Shown one piece after another: positions 24,990-33,518 of a stretch of DNA of 50,191 bases. The first letter of the stretch is position 1; each line of letters opens with the position of its first letter. The position numbers and the translations under genes were made by a program. Where the stretch lies: positions 1 through 50,191 of the forward strand of contig DASWHK010000199.1 of the NCBI GenBank assembly GCA_036398215.1, given 5' to 3'. The stretch is from DASWHK01 sp036398215 (GTDB lineage Bacteria > Acidobacteriota > UBA890). A model generated the notes under the pieces. That model was not told the origin of the DNA, did not search any database, and saw only the letters and a list, made by a program, of their open reading frames with translations.

Positions 24990-25867
24990 GGGCCCGTCTA
25001 ATCGTGGGCCGTCTGGCGCGCCGCTGGCAGCGCTCGCGTTATCGCCGGACTCTCAACACCCCCTACCTCTCGGGCGACTTCTTCCGGTCGCTCTGCGACG
25101 CAAGCCTCGACGACGACTCGGACACGAGGCGCCGATTCCGAGCGGCCTTGCGCACGGCCCGCAGCCTTTTCGTGAAGACGGACTGTTTGGCGGAGTTTCT
25201 GGCCGACCACTCGCGCCACGCCTCCGCGTGTCGTGTCCTTGTGACCGGCAACTCGGACCTCGAAATCCTCGAGGTGCCCGCGGGCCTCCCCCCGCAGCTA
25301 CGAACCTGGTTCGCACAGAACGTACTCGTCAGGAGCGATCTCGTGCAACCGCTCCCGATCGGGCTCGAGAACCAGTCCCTCGGACAAAACGGCGTTCGCC
25401 GCCACTTCCGTCGGTGCACGGAGGCCGAGGTGGCGGCCAAAAGGGTGCGGATTCTGGCTTCATTCGCGATCACCACGCCGGAGAGGGTGAACTTGCTCGA
25501 ACGCCTGGCTTCTTCGCCATGTGTGGACGTCTTCGATCGAGTGTCCCCTCACCGCTTCCAGGAGCGAATCCGGGAGTACCGCTTCGTGGCCGCGCCCCGT
25601 GGCAACGGCGTCGACACCCACCGCCTCTGGGAGGCGCTGTACGCTGATGCGATCCCTATCACCCGCCGGACGTGCTGGTCCGAGTCGCTTCGCGCCGAGG
25701 GGATCCCCACGCTCGAGATCGACGATTGGGAAGAGGTCGTATCCTGGACGACCGACGATCTCGCGCGCTTCTCGGAGGCCGCGCCGCGCCGCCCCTCCGC
25801 ACTGCCCTGGCTGTGGGCCGACTTCTGGGAGCAGCGGATCGCGCGCCTGCGTGAGGCCGGGCCATGA
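24986..25867 (+). CDS. Exostosin/RXYLT1-like glycosyltransferase candidate
   Basis: The 293-aa protein starts at ATG 24986, overlapping the ABC gene stop by 4 bp. The C-terminal third has YRFVAAPRGNGVDTHRLWEALYADAIPIT (about residues 207-235). This pattern is typical of the exostosin GT47 / RXYLT1 C-terminal fold, where an Arg and acidic residues bind the nucleotide-sugar. The middle has ILASFAITTPERVNLLERLAS. No signal peptide is seen. Substrate cannot be told. It starts and ends with 4-bp overlaps, so it is translated together with its neighbours. Family call is moderately sure and based on the motif alone. Confidence 0.74.
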   Translation: MRARLIVGRLARRWQRSRYRRTLNTPYLSGDFFRSLCDASLDDDSDTRRRFRAALRTARSLFVKTDCLAEFLADHSRHASACRVLVTGNSDLEILEVPAGLPPQLRTWFAQNVLVRSDLVQPLPIGLENQSLGQNGVRRHFRRCTEAEVAAKRVRILASFAITTPERVNLLERLASSPCVDVFDRVSPHRFQERIREYRFVAAPRGNGVDTHRLWEALYADAIPITRRTCWSESLRAEGIPTLEIDDWEEVVSWTTDDLARFSEAAPRRPSALPWLWADFWEQRIARLREAGP

Positions 25868-26817
25868 TCGCATTCGTCGCGCTTGGGGGCACGCCCGCTT
25901 ACCTGAAGGAGGCCCTTGGGCAGACGCGGCAGTCGAACCCCGATCTGCCGGTGGTGTTGCTCCACGATCAGCGGCTCTCCGCCTGGCGCTCCTTCGCGTC
26001 TGCGCTTGGCGTCCAGACCTATCACGTGGGCGTGCTCGATGATGACTCCCGCCTGCGCGCCTTCAGGAGCCGGCCGGACGCCCGTGGGGCGTTCTGGATG
26101 CGGACGTCGGAGCGCTTCTTCGTGCTTCGGGCGTTCATGGAGCGAGAAGACATCGCGCGGCTGACGCATCTCGAGAACGACGTCCTGCTCTATGCACCGC
26201 TGACGGAGATCGGGCGAGATGCGCCTTTCGGCTCGCCCCGCCTGGCTGCGGTCTTCGAGAGCCCGGAGCGGGCCATCCCGGGCGTCGTCGACGTGGGCTC
26301 GCGCGCGGCTCTCGACGCGTTCACGGACCTGGTACTGGCCGAGGATCCGACCGCCCCCCAGAATGACATGGTGCGCTTCGCGACGTTCAGACGCTCATTC
26401 CCCGACCTCGTGCAGGACCTGCCGACGCTCCCGCCGGTCGTCGAAGAGGCCGAAGCCACGGTGAGCCTGCTGTGCGTCACTGTGCCCGTGGCCCTGCCCC
26501 GGGGGGGATGGCTCTTCGACGGAGCGCGGTTCGGTCAATATCTCGGCGGGATCGACCCTTCTCATCATCGCAACGTCGTCCTGCGCTGGATCCGGTGGCG
26601 ACGCGGGGGGATGGCGCGACCGAACGGCTTTGTCAACGAAAGTTGCGCCGACGACCCCAGCCGGTATCGGTACCGGGTCGTACGACCGCGAGGTCTCGCC
26701 GTTCCGGCTGTGGTCCGGGGCGAGCGTGCCTTTCCGCTCGCCACGCTGCACGTGCACTCGAAAAAGCTGCACCGGTTCCGGTCAGACGCACTGGAGGCCC
26801 TGTGCCCCCGTCGCTGA
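25864..26817 (+). CDS. Hypothetical glycosyltransferase-like protein of the glycan cluster
   Basis: ATG 25864 overlaps the previous stop (ATGA). The 317-aa product begins MIAFVALGGTPAYLKEALGQTRQSNPDLPVVLLHD in two adjoining segments, a layout seen at the start of GT-A-type transferases. It has THLENDVLLYAPL (about residues 100-112), where the acidic pair may play the DxD role. PQNDMVRFATF and the late WLFDGARFGQYLGG resemble acceptor-side motifs of related unknown proteins. It has no membrane helix. I do not recognise a named family. Its place inside a tightly overlapping set of sugar genes supports a transferase role. The next gene starts 16 bp before its end. Confidence 0.66.
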   Translation: MIAFVALGGTPAYLKEALGQTRQSNPDLPVVLLHDQRLSAWRSFASALGVQTYHVGVLDDDSRLRAFRSRPDARGAFWMRTSERFFVLRAFMEREDIARLTHLENDVLLYAPLTEIGRDAPFGSPRLAAVFESPERAIPGVVDVGSRAALDAFTDLVLAEDPTAPQNDMVRFATFRRSFPDLVQDLPTLPPVVEEAEATVSLLCVTVPVALPRGGWLFDGARFGQYLGGIDPSHHRNVVLRWIRWRRGGMARPNGFVNESCADDPSRYRYRVVRPRGLAVPAVVRGERAFPLATLHVHSKKLHRFRSDALEALCPRR

Positions 26818-27812
26818 GCGTCGTCATGCCGGTGCATGACGCCGGCCCTTACCTCGCGGCCAGCATCGAGAGCGTCCTCGGCCAGACGTTTACCGACTTC
26901 GAGCTCGTCATCCTGGACGATGGCTCGACTGACGACAGCCGGGAGTGTCTCCGTGGGTGGGCGCGCCGCGACGCGCGTATCCGGCTGATCGAGAGTGCGC
27001 AGCGCGGCGGTGCCGCCGCCGCCGGGAACCGAGTGGTGCGGGAAGCGCGGGCCGAGGTCTGCGCCCGCATGGATGCCGATGACATCGCCCATCCGGACCG
27101 GCTGCGAGCCCAGTGGGACGTGTTCAGGAACCGTCCGGAGGCGGCGATCTTGGGGACGCTCTGGGAGGGGATCGATGCCGCGGGCCAGCGCGTGAGGCCG
27201 CGCGACCGGTGGCTTCTCATGAGGCCCGCGCCGTGGCCGGCTGTGTCGGTTCCGTTCCCCCATGGCTCGATCATGTTTCGTCGCTCGTTCTTCGCGCGGC
27301 TGGGTGGATACCGCACCCGCTGTGTGTTTTGGGAAGACCTGGACCTCTACTTGCGGATGGCCGCGCTCGGCCCGATCCTCGTGCTTCCCGATGTCCTCTA
27401 CTCGTATCGCTTCCACGAGACCTCGACCCGTGCGCGCGGAGAGACGCCGTTCTTTTCCGGTTCGGAACGGATGATGGACTGTCTAGAGCTCTTCCGGTCC
27501 GGCGCGGACTACTCCGAGCTGCTCATGCACGCCTACAGTGACGCCAGGCTACGACCGCAGACCCTGGCCGGGCTGGGCCTGCTGCGGCTGTGGGCGGGGC
27601 AGCGTCCAGGGATCCACTCCCACCTCCGGAGGATGCGCCTTTTCCCGCTCGACCGTGCGGTGCTCCGTGTGCTCTTGCTGGCGATCTGGGGTGAGCTCGC
27701 TCCCCGATCGCTTCGCCTCGTGCGACGCGCCGTGGTTCGCATGCGAGACGCCCTGGTCAGCCCCTGGGTACGCAGCGGCGAGGCCGTCCCGTGGCGCCTC
27801 GGCCGACGCTGA
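26802..27812 (+). CDS. Family 2 glycosyltransferase
   Basis: GTG 26802 with GGAGG upstream gives 336 aa; ATG 26826 is a possible later start. The GT2 pattern is clear: SVVMPVHDAGPYLAASIESVLGQ at the N-terminus, LVILDDGSTDDS (residues about 35-45), CARMDADDIAHPDRL with the metal-binding DAD (about 90) and CVFWEDLDLYLRMA with the ED motif (about 175-185). The C-terminal 90 residues are basic with a short hydrophobic helix, perhaps membrane-associating. GT2 enzymes add one sugar from a nucleotide-sugar donor. Last gene of the + strand glycan cluster; convergent with the propeller protein, 129 bp apart. Confidence 0.93.
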   Translation: MPPSLSVVMPVHDAGPYLAASIESVLGQTFTDFELVILDDGSTDDSRECLRGWARRDARIRLIESAQRGGAAAAGNRVVREARAEVCARMDADDIAHPDRLRAQWDVFRNRPEAAILGTLWEGIDAAGQRVRPRDRWLLMRPAPWPAVSVPFPHGSIMFRRSFFARLGGYRTRCVFWEDLDLYLRMAALGPILVLPDVLYSYRFHETSTRARGETPFFSGSERMMDCLELFRSGADYSELLMHAYSDARLRPQTLAGLGLLRLWAGQRPGIHSHLRRMRLFPLDRAVLRVLLLAIWGELAPRSLRLVRRAVVRMRDALVSPWVRSGEAVPWRLGRR

Positions 27813-27941
27813 GCTTCCACCTACGTTCCGGTAGCGGCTGGGGTGCCTCGCTTCCGGCGAACTTCCGCAAAGACCGACCCCAACCTTCAAGGCCTTGCTC
27901 GCGATCGCTCCGGATCGACGCGTCGGGAGCGTGTGCGCCGC

Positions 27942-28780
27942 CTATTGCTCGCGAACCTCGAGTCGGTAGCGGACGACGGTCGTTTGATCGAGGTCGGCGT
28001 CGCCGCGCAGGGCGTAGACGTGGTCGCCGCGGGCGTAGGTCCAGGTCTGTGGCACGATGCCGGCCGCCAGCAGCTCGCCGTCGGGTGAATAGACGTCGAC
28101 CGGCACCGACTCGGGCGGCGCCTGGCTCACCCGCTCGATCGCCGGAAAGACGAAAAGCCTGCCACGCGACGGCCGGTTCGATCCTCGTCTCGCTCGGTGA
28201 ACATCGACACGAAGCTGCCGTCGGCGAGCGCCTCCATCGACTGGGGTGAGGCCTGCTGCGTCGGCACGTGGTCGCCGATGTGCTCGCCATCCAGCGTCCA
28301 GTAGCTGTAGCGGCGGTTGCGCGAGTCGTACACGACGAGCCGCCCCTCGGAGATGATCATGTTGTAGAGACCGGCGAACTCGCCGGGCCCCTGGCCCGCC
28401 TTGCCGAGGGTCCTCTCGTAGGCGCCGTCGGGGCCGAACATCTGGATGCGGTTGTTGCCGCGGTCGATGACGAAGATGTCGCCGGCGGGCGAGGCGACGA
28501 TCGCTCCGGCGCCGTAAAAGAGCGTCTGCTCGTCGTACGGGTCGCCGCCGATCACCAGGTCCTCGACCAGGCGAACGGCGTCGGGATCGCGCTCCTCGAC
28601 GGCGACCGGGGCGTACTCCTTGATCGGCGTGCCCTCGGGAACCGGCAGCAGCCAGTCGGCGAACTCCAGGTCGGCGCCGCCCATGGAGCTGCACGCGGCC
28701 ATCGATCCGACGGCGACGGCGAGCGGGATCGCCGCGAACGCCAGGAGAACAGCGGTCGGCCTGGTGGGCCGCAAGCTCAA
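27942..28780 (-). pseudogene. Six-bladed beta-propeller lipoprotein, one apparent frameshift
   Basis: The start is TTG 28778-28780, overlapping the TonB-C gene stop. Signal sequence and lipobox (SMAACSSMGG) come first. Then propeller blades follow: GAIVASPAGDIFVIDRGNNRIQMFGPDG, GQGPGEFAGLYNM, RLVVYDSRNRRYSYWTLDGE and MEALADGSFVSMFTERDEDRTGRR. There the frame breaks (28158-28165). From the next frame the text resumes as GRLFVFPAIERVSQ, VDVYSPDGELLAAGI, DHVYALRGD and VVRYRLEV, the usual end of this family. One added G (GTGGCAGG to GTGGGCAGG on the coding strand) rejoins it to about 279 aa. That is shorter than the usual 350-400, so a middle blade may also be missing. Such lipoproteins are very numerous in Acidobacteriota and of unknown role. 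Confidence 0.78.
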
Positions 28781-29616
28781 CGGCTCCGCTCGATCCGGTA
28801 GGTCACGGTGAAGAGGGCGAGGACCGGCACGGGCTCCCCGTCGACGGTCCCGGGGTCGAATCGCCAGCTCGAGAGCGCCGCGATGGCGCGCCGGTCCAGC
28901 TCTTCGTCGCCGACCCCACGGATGAGGACGGGCTCGGCGAGCTCCCCGCGCGCGGTGACGACGGCTTCGACGTACACGTCGCCCTCGATCCCCGCTTCCC
29001 GGGCCGCCGTCGTGTACTCCGGCATCTGGCGGGCAAGCACGCGCGGCGCCACGAGGCCTTCGGTACCCAACGCGACCGCTTCGGAGCGCAGGCCCGCCGC
29101 CGGCGCCGCCTCCGGAGCGCGGATGCTGAAGCTGAAGGTGAAAATCCCGTCTACCGCCGTGGGCGCGCCGCCGAGCCTCGCGGGCCGGAAGCGCCACGTG
29201 TCGAGCGCCTCGAGGGCCGCCCGGTTCAGCGTGTCGTCGGGAAGCGAGCGGATCAGCCGCGGAGCGGCGACCCGGCCCTGCTCGTCGATCGTTGCTTCGA
29301 TGATCACGAGGCCCTGGACGCCGGCGCGGGTCGCGTCGGTCGGAAATGCCGGCACCGTGCGGGTGAGGCTCTCCGGGGCCTCGACGTACGACGGCGGCGG
29401 CACCGGCTCCGCCGGCTCCCACACCCACGAGGCCTCGACAGAGCCCGTGCGAATGGCGGCCGCCTGCCCCGGATCCTGGGACACGGAGTCTGGAGCTGGA
29501 GGGGCCGAAGCTGAAGCCGGGATGGCGATGAGAAGGCAAGCGACGCTGACGGCGACGACACGCTCGGCGATTCGGGGCGGCGAGTGGATCGCGGAGACCG
29601 CGGCGGGACGGGGCAT
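28777..29616 (-). CDS. Exported protein with two TonB C-terminal domains
   Basis: The start ATG 29614-29616 is preceded by AAGGAGG, an excellent ribosome site. A longer frame to 30000 covers repeat DNA and is shadow. The product is 279 aa. A signal peptide ends near residue 30 (VACLLIAIPASASA). Two TonB-C-like domains follow. The first is about 65-150, with GLVIIEATIDEQGRV, then ALEALDTWRFRPARL. The second is about 170-275, with EYTTAAREAGIEGDVYVEAVV, then AIAALSSWRFDPGTVDGEPVPV. There is no N-terminal TonB membrane anchor with a Pro-rich linker, so it is a soluble periplasmic relative, probably not a true energy transducer. It is translationally coupled to the propeller lipoprotein (4-bp overlap). 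Confidence 0.87.
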   Translation of the reverse strand: MPRPAAVSAIHSPPRIAERVVAVSVACLLIAIPASASAPPAPDSVSQDPGQAAAIRTGSVEASWVWEPAEPVPPPSYVEAPESLTRTVPAFPTDATRAGVQGLVIIEATIDEQGRVAAPRLIRSLPDDTLNRAALEALDTWRFRPARLGGAPTAVDGIFTFSFSIRAPEAAPAAGLRSEAVALGTEGLVAPRVLARQMPEYTTAAREAGIEGDVYVEAVVTARGELAEPVLIRGVGDEELDRRAIAALSSWRFDPGTVDGEPVPVLALFTVTYRIERSR

Positions 29617-29716
29617 TTCTCCTCCTTTTCTTGGGCGGCGCACGGCGCGGAGAGCTCTGCCCGCGGCACGCGACGAGCGGCCGGGCCGGGCGAGAACGAT
29701 ACGAGCCACACCAGGC

Positions 29717-29805
29717 TCTGCCCCCCTGCGCGCGGCGGGCGGGCATTCCCGCGCCTCCGCCCGAAGCGTGGCCCGGGTCTGCCCTCCTGCGCGCGGCGGG
29801 CGGGC
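29717..29805. repeat. Imperfect direct repeat, 28 bp x 2
   Basis: Copies at 29717-29744 and 29778-29805 differ at one base, with start points 61 bp apart. Both contain CTGCGCGCGGCGGGCGGGC. They lie upstream of the TonB-C gene. Confidence 0.85.
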
Positions 29806-29885
29806 GCCTTCTAACCTTTTGACGCTGGCGCGGGCCGATTCGACGAGGGGTTTCTCGCCTGCCCCTCCGTGGTCCGTTGATTGCC

Positions 29886-29962
29886 GGATCGCTGATTGCA
29901 GCCGCATCCCACCTACCGGTTGATTGTGCGGGATCGCTGATTGCAGCCGTTTCCCACCTACC
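29886..29962. repeat. Imperfect direct repeat, 32 bp x 2
   Basis: Copies at 29886-29917 and 29931-29962 share GGATCGCTGATTGCAGCCG and TCCCACCTACC and differ at two bases between these. Start points are 45 bp apart, and the GTTGATTG before each copy is also partly repeated. Confidence 0.88.
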
Positions 29963-30014
29963 CGCACCGGAGGCCGATGGTTGTTATGGATCCGACCCAA
30001 ACACGCGGCCCTAA

Positions 30015-30043
30015 TTGCGGATTTGCCTGTCCTGTTTTAGGCT
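30015..30043 (+). promoter_or_regulatory. Possible promoter of the M28 peptidase gene
   Basis: TTGCGG (30015-30020) and TAGGCT (30038-30043) with 17 bp between them. The leader would be about 110 bases and include the small stem at 30107-30122. Hexamer match is moderate. Confidence 0.35.
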
Positions 30044-30161
30044 AGGCCCAAACGGAGCAGGTCATGCGATCGCCGATGTGACGATCCGGCTACTCTGGAA
30101 GTTCTCGCGGGGGTTTTCCCGCATCCGCCGGGGACCCCGCAGGCAACGGGGAGGAGTCGCA

Positions 30162-31769
30162 ATGCGATCTTTCGAGCTTCGCGCCGGGCGCCGTGTCGCC
30201 CTTTCGGCGCTCGTCGTCATGATCCTGGTTTCGGCGCTGCTGTCGGCGCCGGTCGCCGGTGCCGGCCAGAGCGCCGAGCCTGTCGATCTCGACGCCATCT
30301 TCAAGATCAAAGAAGAAGGCTTCCAGCGCTCGCAGGTCATGGAGGTGATGAGCTGGCTGACCGACGTCCACGGGCCGCGGCTTACCGGCTCGCCGGGCCT
30401 GAAGAGCGCCGCCGACTGGGCCCTCGAATGGCTCCGGGACAACGGCATCACCGAGGTCTCCCTCGAGACGTGGGGCCCATTCGGCCGCGGCTGGACGAAC
30501 GACAAGTTCGCCGCCTACGTCCTCGAGCCCACCCCCTACCCGATCATCGGGTACCCGAAGGCGTGGACGCCGGGAACCGACGGCCTGGTGCGCGGCGAGG
30601 CGGTCATCGCGATCATCGATAACGAGGACGACTTCGAGACCTGGGCCGGCAAGCTGCAGGGCAAGTTCGTGCTGACCTCGGCGATGCCGGCGGTCGAGGC
30701 GCTGTGGGAGCCGCCCGCGCGGCGTCTCACCGATGAAGACCTGTCGGCGCGAGCCACCGCGCCAATTCCGGTGCCGAGCGGCGCCCGCGGCGGCCGCGGC
30801 GGCCGCGGTGGAGGCGGCGGCGGACCCAGCTTCGCCGCCCGTCGCAACGAGTTCTTCGTCCAGGAAGACGTCGCCGCGCTGATCGATCCGGGCCGGGGAA
30901 CGGGCGGCACGGTGTTCGTCGGCAGCGGCGGCTCGCGCAACCTCGATGCCCCGGCGGTGGCCGCGCAGGTGGTGCTCGCCGTCGAGCACTACGGCCGCAT
31001 CTACCGCACCCTCGAGAAGGGCGTCCCGGTGGTGATGGAGATGGAGGTCGACAACACCTTCTACGACGACGACCTCGACGCGTTCAACGTGATCGCTGAG
31101 ATCCCCGGTACCGATCTCGCCGGTGAGCTCGTCATGCTCGGCGCCCACTTCGACTCCTGGCACGGCGGCACCGGCGCCACCGACAACGCCGCCGGGTCGG
31201 CCGTCATGATGGAAGCGATGCGCATCCTCGCCGCCACCGGCCTGCCGCTGCGCCGCACCGTGCGGATGGGCCTGTGGACCGGCGAGGAGCAGGGGCTGCT
31301 CGGCTCGCGCGCCTACGTCGCCGATCACTTCGGCGACCGCGCCAGCATGGCGCTGCTGCCCGATCACGCCGAGTTCTCCGCCTACTACAACGTCGACAAC
31401 GGCACCGGGGCGATCCGCGGCGTCTACCTGCAGGGCAACGAGGCGATCGCGCCCGTGTTCCAGGCGTGGATGGCGCCCTTCGCGAACATCGGCATGACGA
31501 CGCTGAGCATCCGCAACACCGGCGGCACCGACCACCTGGCGTTCGATGCGGTCGGCTTGCCGGGCTTCCAGTTCATCCAGGACCCGGTGGAGTACAACAG
31601 CCGCACGCACCACTCCAGCATGGACGTCTACGAGCGCGTCCAGGCCGAGGACATGATCAAGAACGCCGTGATCGTGGCGTCGTTCGTCTACCACACCGCC
31701 AATCGCGACGAGCTGCTGCCGCGCAAGCCGCTGCCGGGCGGAGCGAGAGGCGGGCGCGGCGGCCGCTGA
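30162..31769 (+). CDS. M28-family zinc aminopeptidase, exported, with RGG-rich insert
   Basis: ATG 30162 with GGAGG upstream gives 535 aa. Signal peptide about 1-35. The M28 two-zinc site is complete: His329 and Asp341 in GAHFDSWHGGTGATDNAAGS, Glu375/Glu376 in WTGEEQGLLGS, Asp in YYNVDNGTG, and the last His in RTHHSSMDVY. A PA-like insert with AVIAIIDNEDDF precedes the catalytic domain. Two odd tracts are visible: Arg-Gly-Gly repeats at about residues 206-222 (30778-30828) and again at the very C-terminus (RGGRGGR, 31752-31766). Similar Gly/Arg runs occur in the M14 peptidase at 41390-44092, so they may be a shared feature of secreted enzymes here. It should remove N-terminal residues from peptides outside the cytoplasm. 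Confidence 0.93.
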   Translation: MRSFELRAGRRVALSALVVMILVSALLSAPVAGAGQSAEPVDLDAIFKIKEEGFQRSQVMEVMSWLTDVHGPRLTGSPGLKSAADWALEWLRDNGITEVSLETWGPFGRGWTNDKFAAYVLEPTPYPIIGYPKAWTPGTDGLVRGEAVIAIIDNEDDFETWAGKLQGKFVLTSAMPAVEALWEPPARRLTDEDLSARATAPIPVPSGARGGRGGRGGGGGGPSFAARRNEFFVQEDVAALIDPGRGTGGTVFVGSGGSRNLDAPAVAAQVVLAVEHYGRIYRTLEKGVPVVMEMEVDNTFYDDDLDAFNVIAEIPGTDLAGELVMLGAHFDSWHGGTGATDNAAGSAVMMEAMRILAATGLPLRRTVRMGLWTGEEQGLLGSRAYVADHFGDRASMALLPDHAEFSAYYNVDNGTGAIRGVYLQGNEAIAPVFQAWMAPFANIGMTTLSIRNTGGTDHLAFDAVGLPGFQFIQDPVEYNSRTHHSSMDVYERVQAEDMIKNAVIVASFVYHTANRDELLPRKPLPGGARGGRGGR

Positions 31770-31941
31770 TCGTCGCGGTCGACCGGAGGCAGCGTAGCGC
31801 CCGCTGCGCAGCGCTGTTGACCGGCGGCTGAGGCATTGGCCGCCGCGAGTCGGCGTCGCGGGAGGACTGCTCGGTGTCGCCATGGCGTGGGTTCATCGCC
31901 GCCGTGGTTGCGGAAGTGCTGATGAAAGCGAGAGAGACGAA

Positions 31942-32133
31942 ATGAAGAAGAAGCGAACGGTAGCCGCGCGACTGCCCGAGCATATGGTGCGGGACCTCGA
32001 GCTCGTTGAGGAGGTAGAGCAGACCGATCGGGCGACGACGCCCGAGCACGTCTGGGCAGCCTTCTCGTCGGCGCAGTTCGGCGGCGTTTGGTCCGGCGCT
32101 TTCCGAACCGATGGTCCGCAGCAGGTAGGATAG
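31942..32133 (+). pseudogene. Truncated ribbon-helix-helix antitoxin remnant
   Basis: ATG 31942 begins MKKKRTVAARLPEHMVRDLELVEEVEQTDRATT, split here by family logic into the RHH strand (TVAARLP) and first helix. This is the start of RHH proteins of the CopG/VapB kind that pair with toxins. After residue 33 the similarity ends abruptly and the frame runs 30 codons through unrelated sequence (PEHVWAAFSSAQF…) to a stop at 32133. No toxin gene follows. It is best seen as a 5' fragment joined to other DNA during the rearrangement that also damaged the next gene. Confidence 0.55.
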
Positions 32134-32178
32134 CGCGACGGATTCGCTACCCGGCGCTTCGGGACGGCGAGCCATCCG

Positions 32179-33048
32179 TTGGACCGCGCTGGTTCGCGGT
32201 CGATCCGTCCATCCGGCGCGTCTATGTCGTCGCGTCGGGTTCTTCGTCTCGCTGGGCGCTCGACTTGCCGGGAGGTATGGGATGGTGACACGAGGGTACG
32301 TGGGTGGCGGCGGCGCCAGTGGCTGCAGGTGCGTGTGGTCGATGAGGACGGGCAATCGAGCCGCACCGGAGTGCGCGTCCATACGGTCGATGGACCGGTA
32401 GGCGAGCCGATCCTGGTTCCGGAGATCGAGTACGACCGGCGCGTCATCCGCGCGAACGGGCGCGACATCGAGGAGGTCCCGTTCGCGGCGACCGCCACCT
32501 GGACGCTCGCCTACGATGAATCGCTGATCGTCGGGGCGTCGGATCGCTACCGGTTTCGCATCATCCATCCGGATGGAAGGACCACCGTCGTCGAACGGTT
32601 CTGGGATCCCGTGCCCGTGACGGCGGCAGAAACCGATTTCTGGCGGCGGGCCACGCTCGCGGCATTCAGACCGGCGGACCTGAGCTGGAACGGCGAGAAC
32701 ATCCCCGACCACAAGCTCGCCTATTTCGGATTCCAGCCCGCCGCCTCCGGTGAGATCTCGCTCATGCGCCACGGTCCGCTCCCTCCAGCCACCTGCACGC
32801 TGGAGCCCGAGCAGATGGCCGCGGCACGCGACCCGGCCGACTACCTGCGGTGCCTGTTCGGCGAGATGATCTTCGACGTCTTCGGCCGCGATGGTCGCTA
32901 CCTCGGCAACGTCGAGGGCGTTCCCGTCGTCTCCCGACCGTTTATCAATGGCGACACCGTGGTGGCGGTGGCGCTGGACGATGCCGGCACGGTCATGGTG
33001 AAGCGCTACCGGCTGATGCTGCCGGGGGAGGAAGGGCGGTCCCCGTGA
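32179..33048 (+). pseudogene. Six-bladed beta-propeller protein lacking its N-terminal part
   Basis: From about 32320 the frame reads as the C-terminal two thirds of a propeller protein. It has VRVVDEDGQSSRTGV, then EVPFAATATWTLAYDESLIVG, SDRYRFRIIHPDGRTTVVERFW and the usual ending MIFDVFGRDGRYLGNV, FINGDTVVAVALDDAGTVMVKRYRLMLP. The signal peptide and first blades are missing. The sequence before about 32320 in this frame is Arg-rich shadow. A neighbouring frame (32160-32280, …RWFAVDPSIRRVYVVASGSS…) looks like a further piece of the gene, so at least one more frame change is likely. ATG 32179, ATG 32224 and GTG 32329 are all poor starts. The next fragment overlaps its stop (ATGA) and carries what this one lacks. 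Confidence 0.62.
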
Positions 33049-33434
33049 TGCCGGCGCTCGCGCCACCGGCGGGATCCGTTTGGGGCGGCACGGCGACGCT
33101 CGTGGAGGAGGCATCGATCGGCGTCGAAACCGGAGAGGCGCCCTATCTTCTGGGTACCGTCAGCGCGCTCTCCGCCCACGACGACCGTATCTTTCTTCTC
33201 GACGGGCAGGTCCCCGATCGGGATGCCATGCCGTGGAATCGATCCATGGGCCTGCGCTCGATCCGCGAGGGCAGCGTCGCCGAAGACCTTCGTCCGCTGC
33301 CCGACCTGGGATATACGACCCCACGCATCGAGCAGTCTGTCCGTGGCCACGGGGTCGCCGTGGCTGAACGGGTCGTTGTCGTGGCGGTTACCGGGCCAGG
33401 TGTGACGAACGGTGAACGGCGCGAGGCCCGTTAA
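33048..33434 (+). pseudogene. N-terminal fragment of a propeller-type protein
   Basis: ATG 33048, overlapping the previous stop. The first about 58 residues (GTATLVEEASIGVETGEAPY, then LLGTVSALSAHDDRIFLLDGQVP) resemble the opening of the six-bladed propeller family, the very part missing from the gene before it. The remaining 70 residues do not continue the blades. No signal peptide is present. The pair therefore looks like two tandem paralogues, the first without a head and the second without a tail, left after deletion or recombination. It could alternatively be a small unrelated protein of 128 aa. Confidence 0.5.
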
Positions 33435-33488
33435 GGTGCGTTCCTCCCTCGTCTCTCCCATCGAGTGACGAATAGCGAACACAATTGG

Positions 33489-33518
33489 CGCTGACCGGCC
33501 GTCGAATGACGGTCAGCG
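33489..33518. terminator. Hairpin with 9-bp perfect arms
   Basis: CGCTGACCG (33489-33497) and CGGTCAGCG (33510-33518) form a stem with a 12-base loop. No T-run follows, so it is only a possible terminator after the propeller fragments, or a regulatory stem before the gene at 33693. The rest of 33435-33692 shows nothing I can name. Confidence 0.4.

Larger units (their letters stand above)
29617..30161. other. Non-coding 545-bp interval with repeats, promoters of divergent genes
   Basis: Lies between the TonB-C gene (-) and the M28 peptidase (+). It holds two unrelated pairs of direct repeats (listed separately) and a possible + strand promoter. A small GC stem with TTTT in its loop (30107-30122, arms GCGGG/CCCGC) lies 40 bp before the M28 start. 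Open frames over it are repeat-derived and not accepted as genes. Confidence 0.6.

Noticed and set aside
29886..29962. Possible CRISPR remnant with 32-bp repeats
   Set aside because: Only two copies with a 13-bp spacer and no palindromic repeat structure; a simple local duplication fits better.
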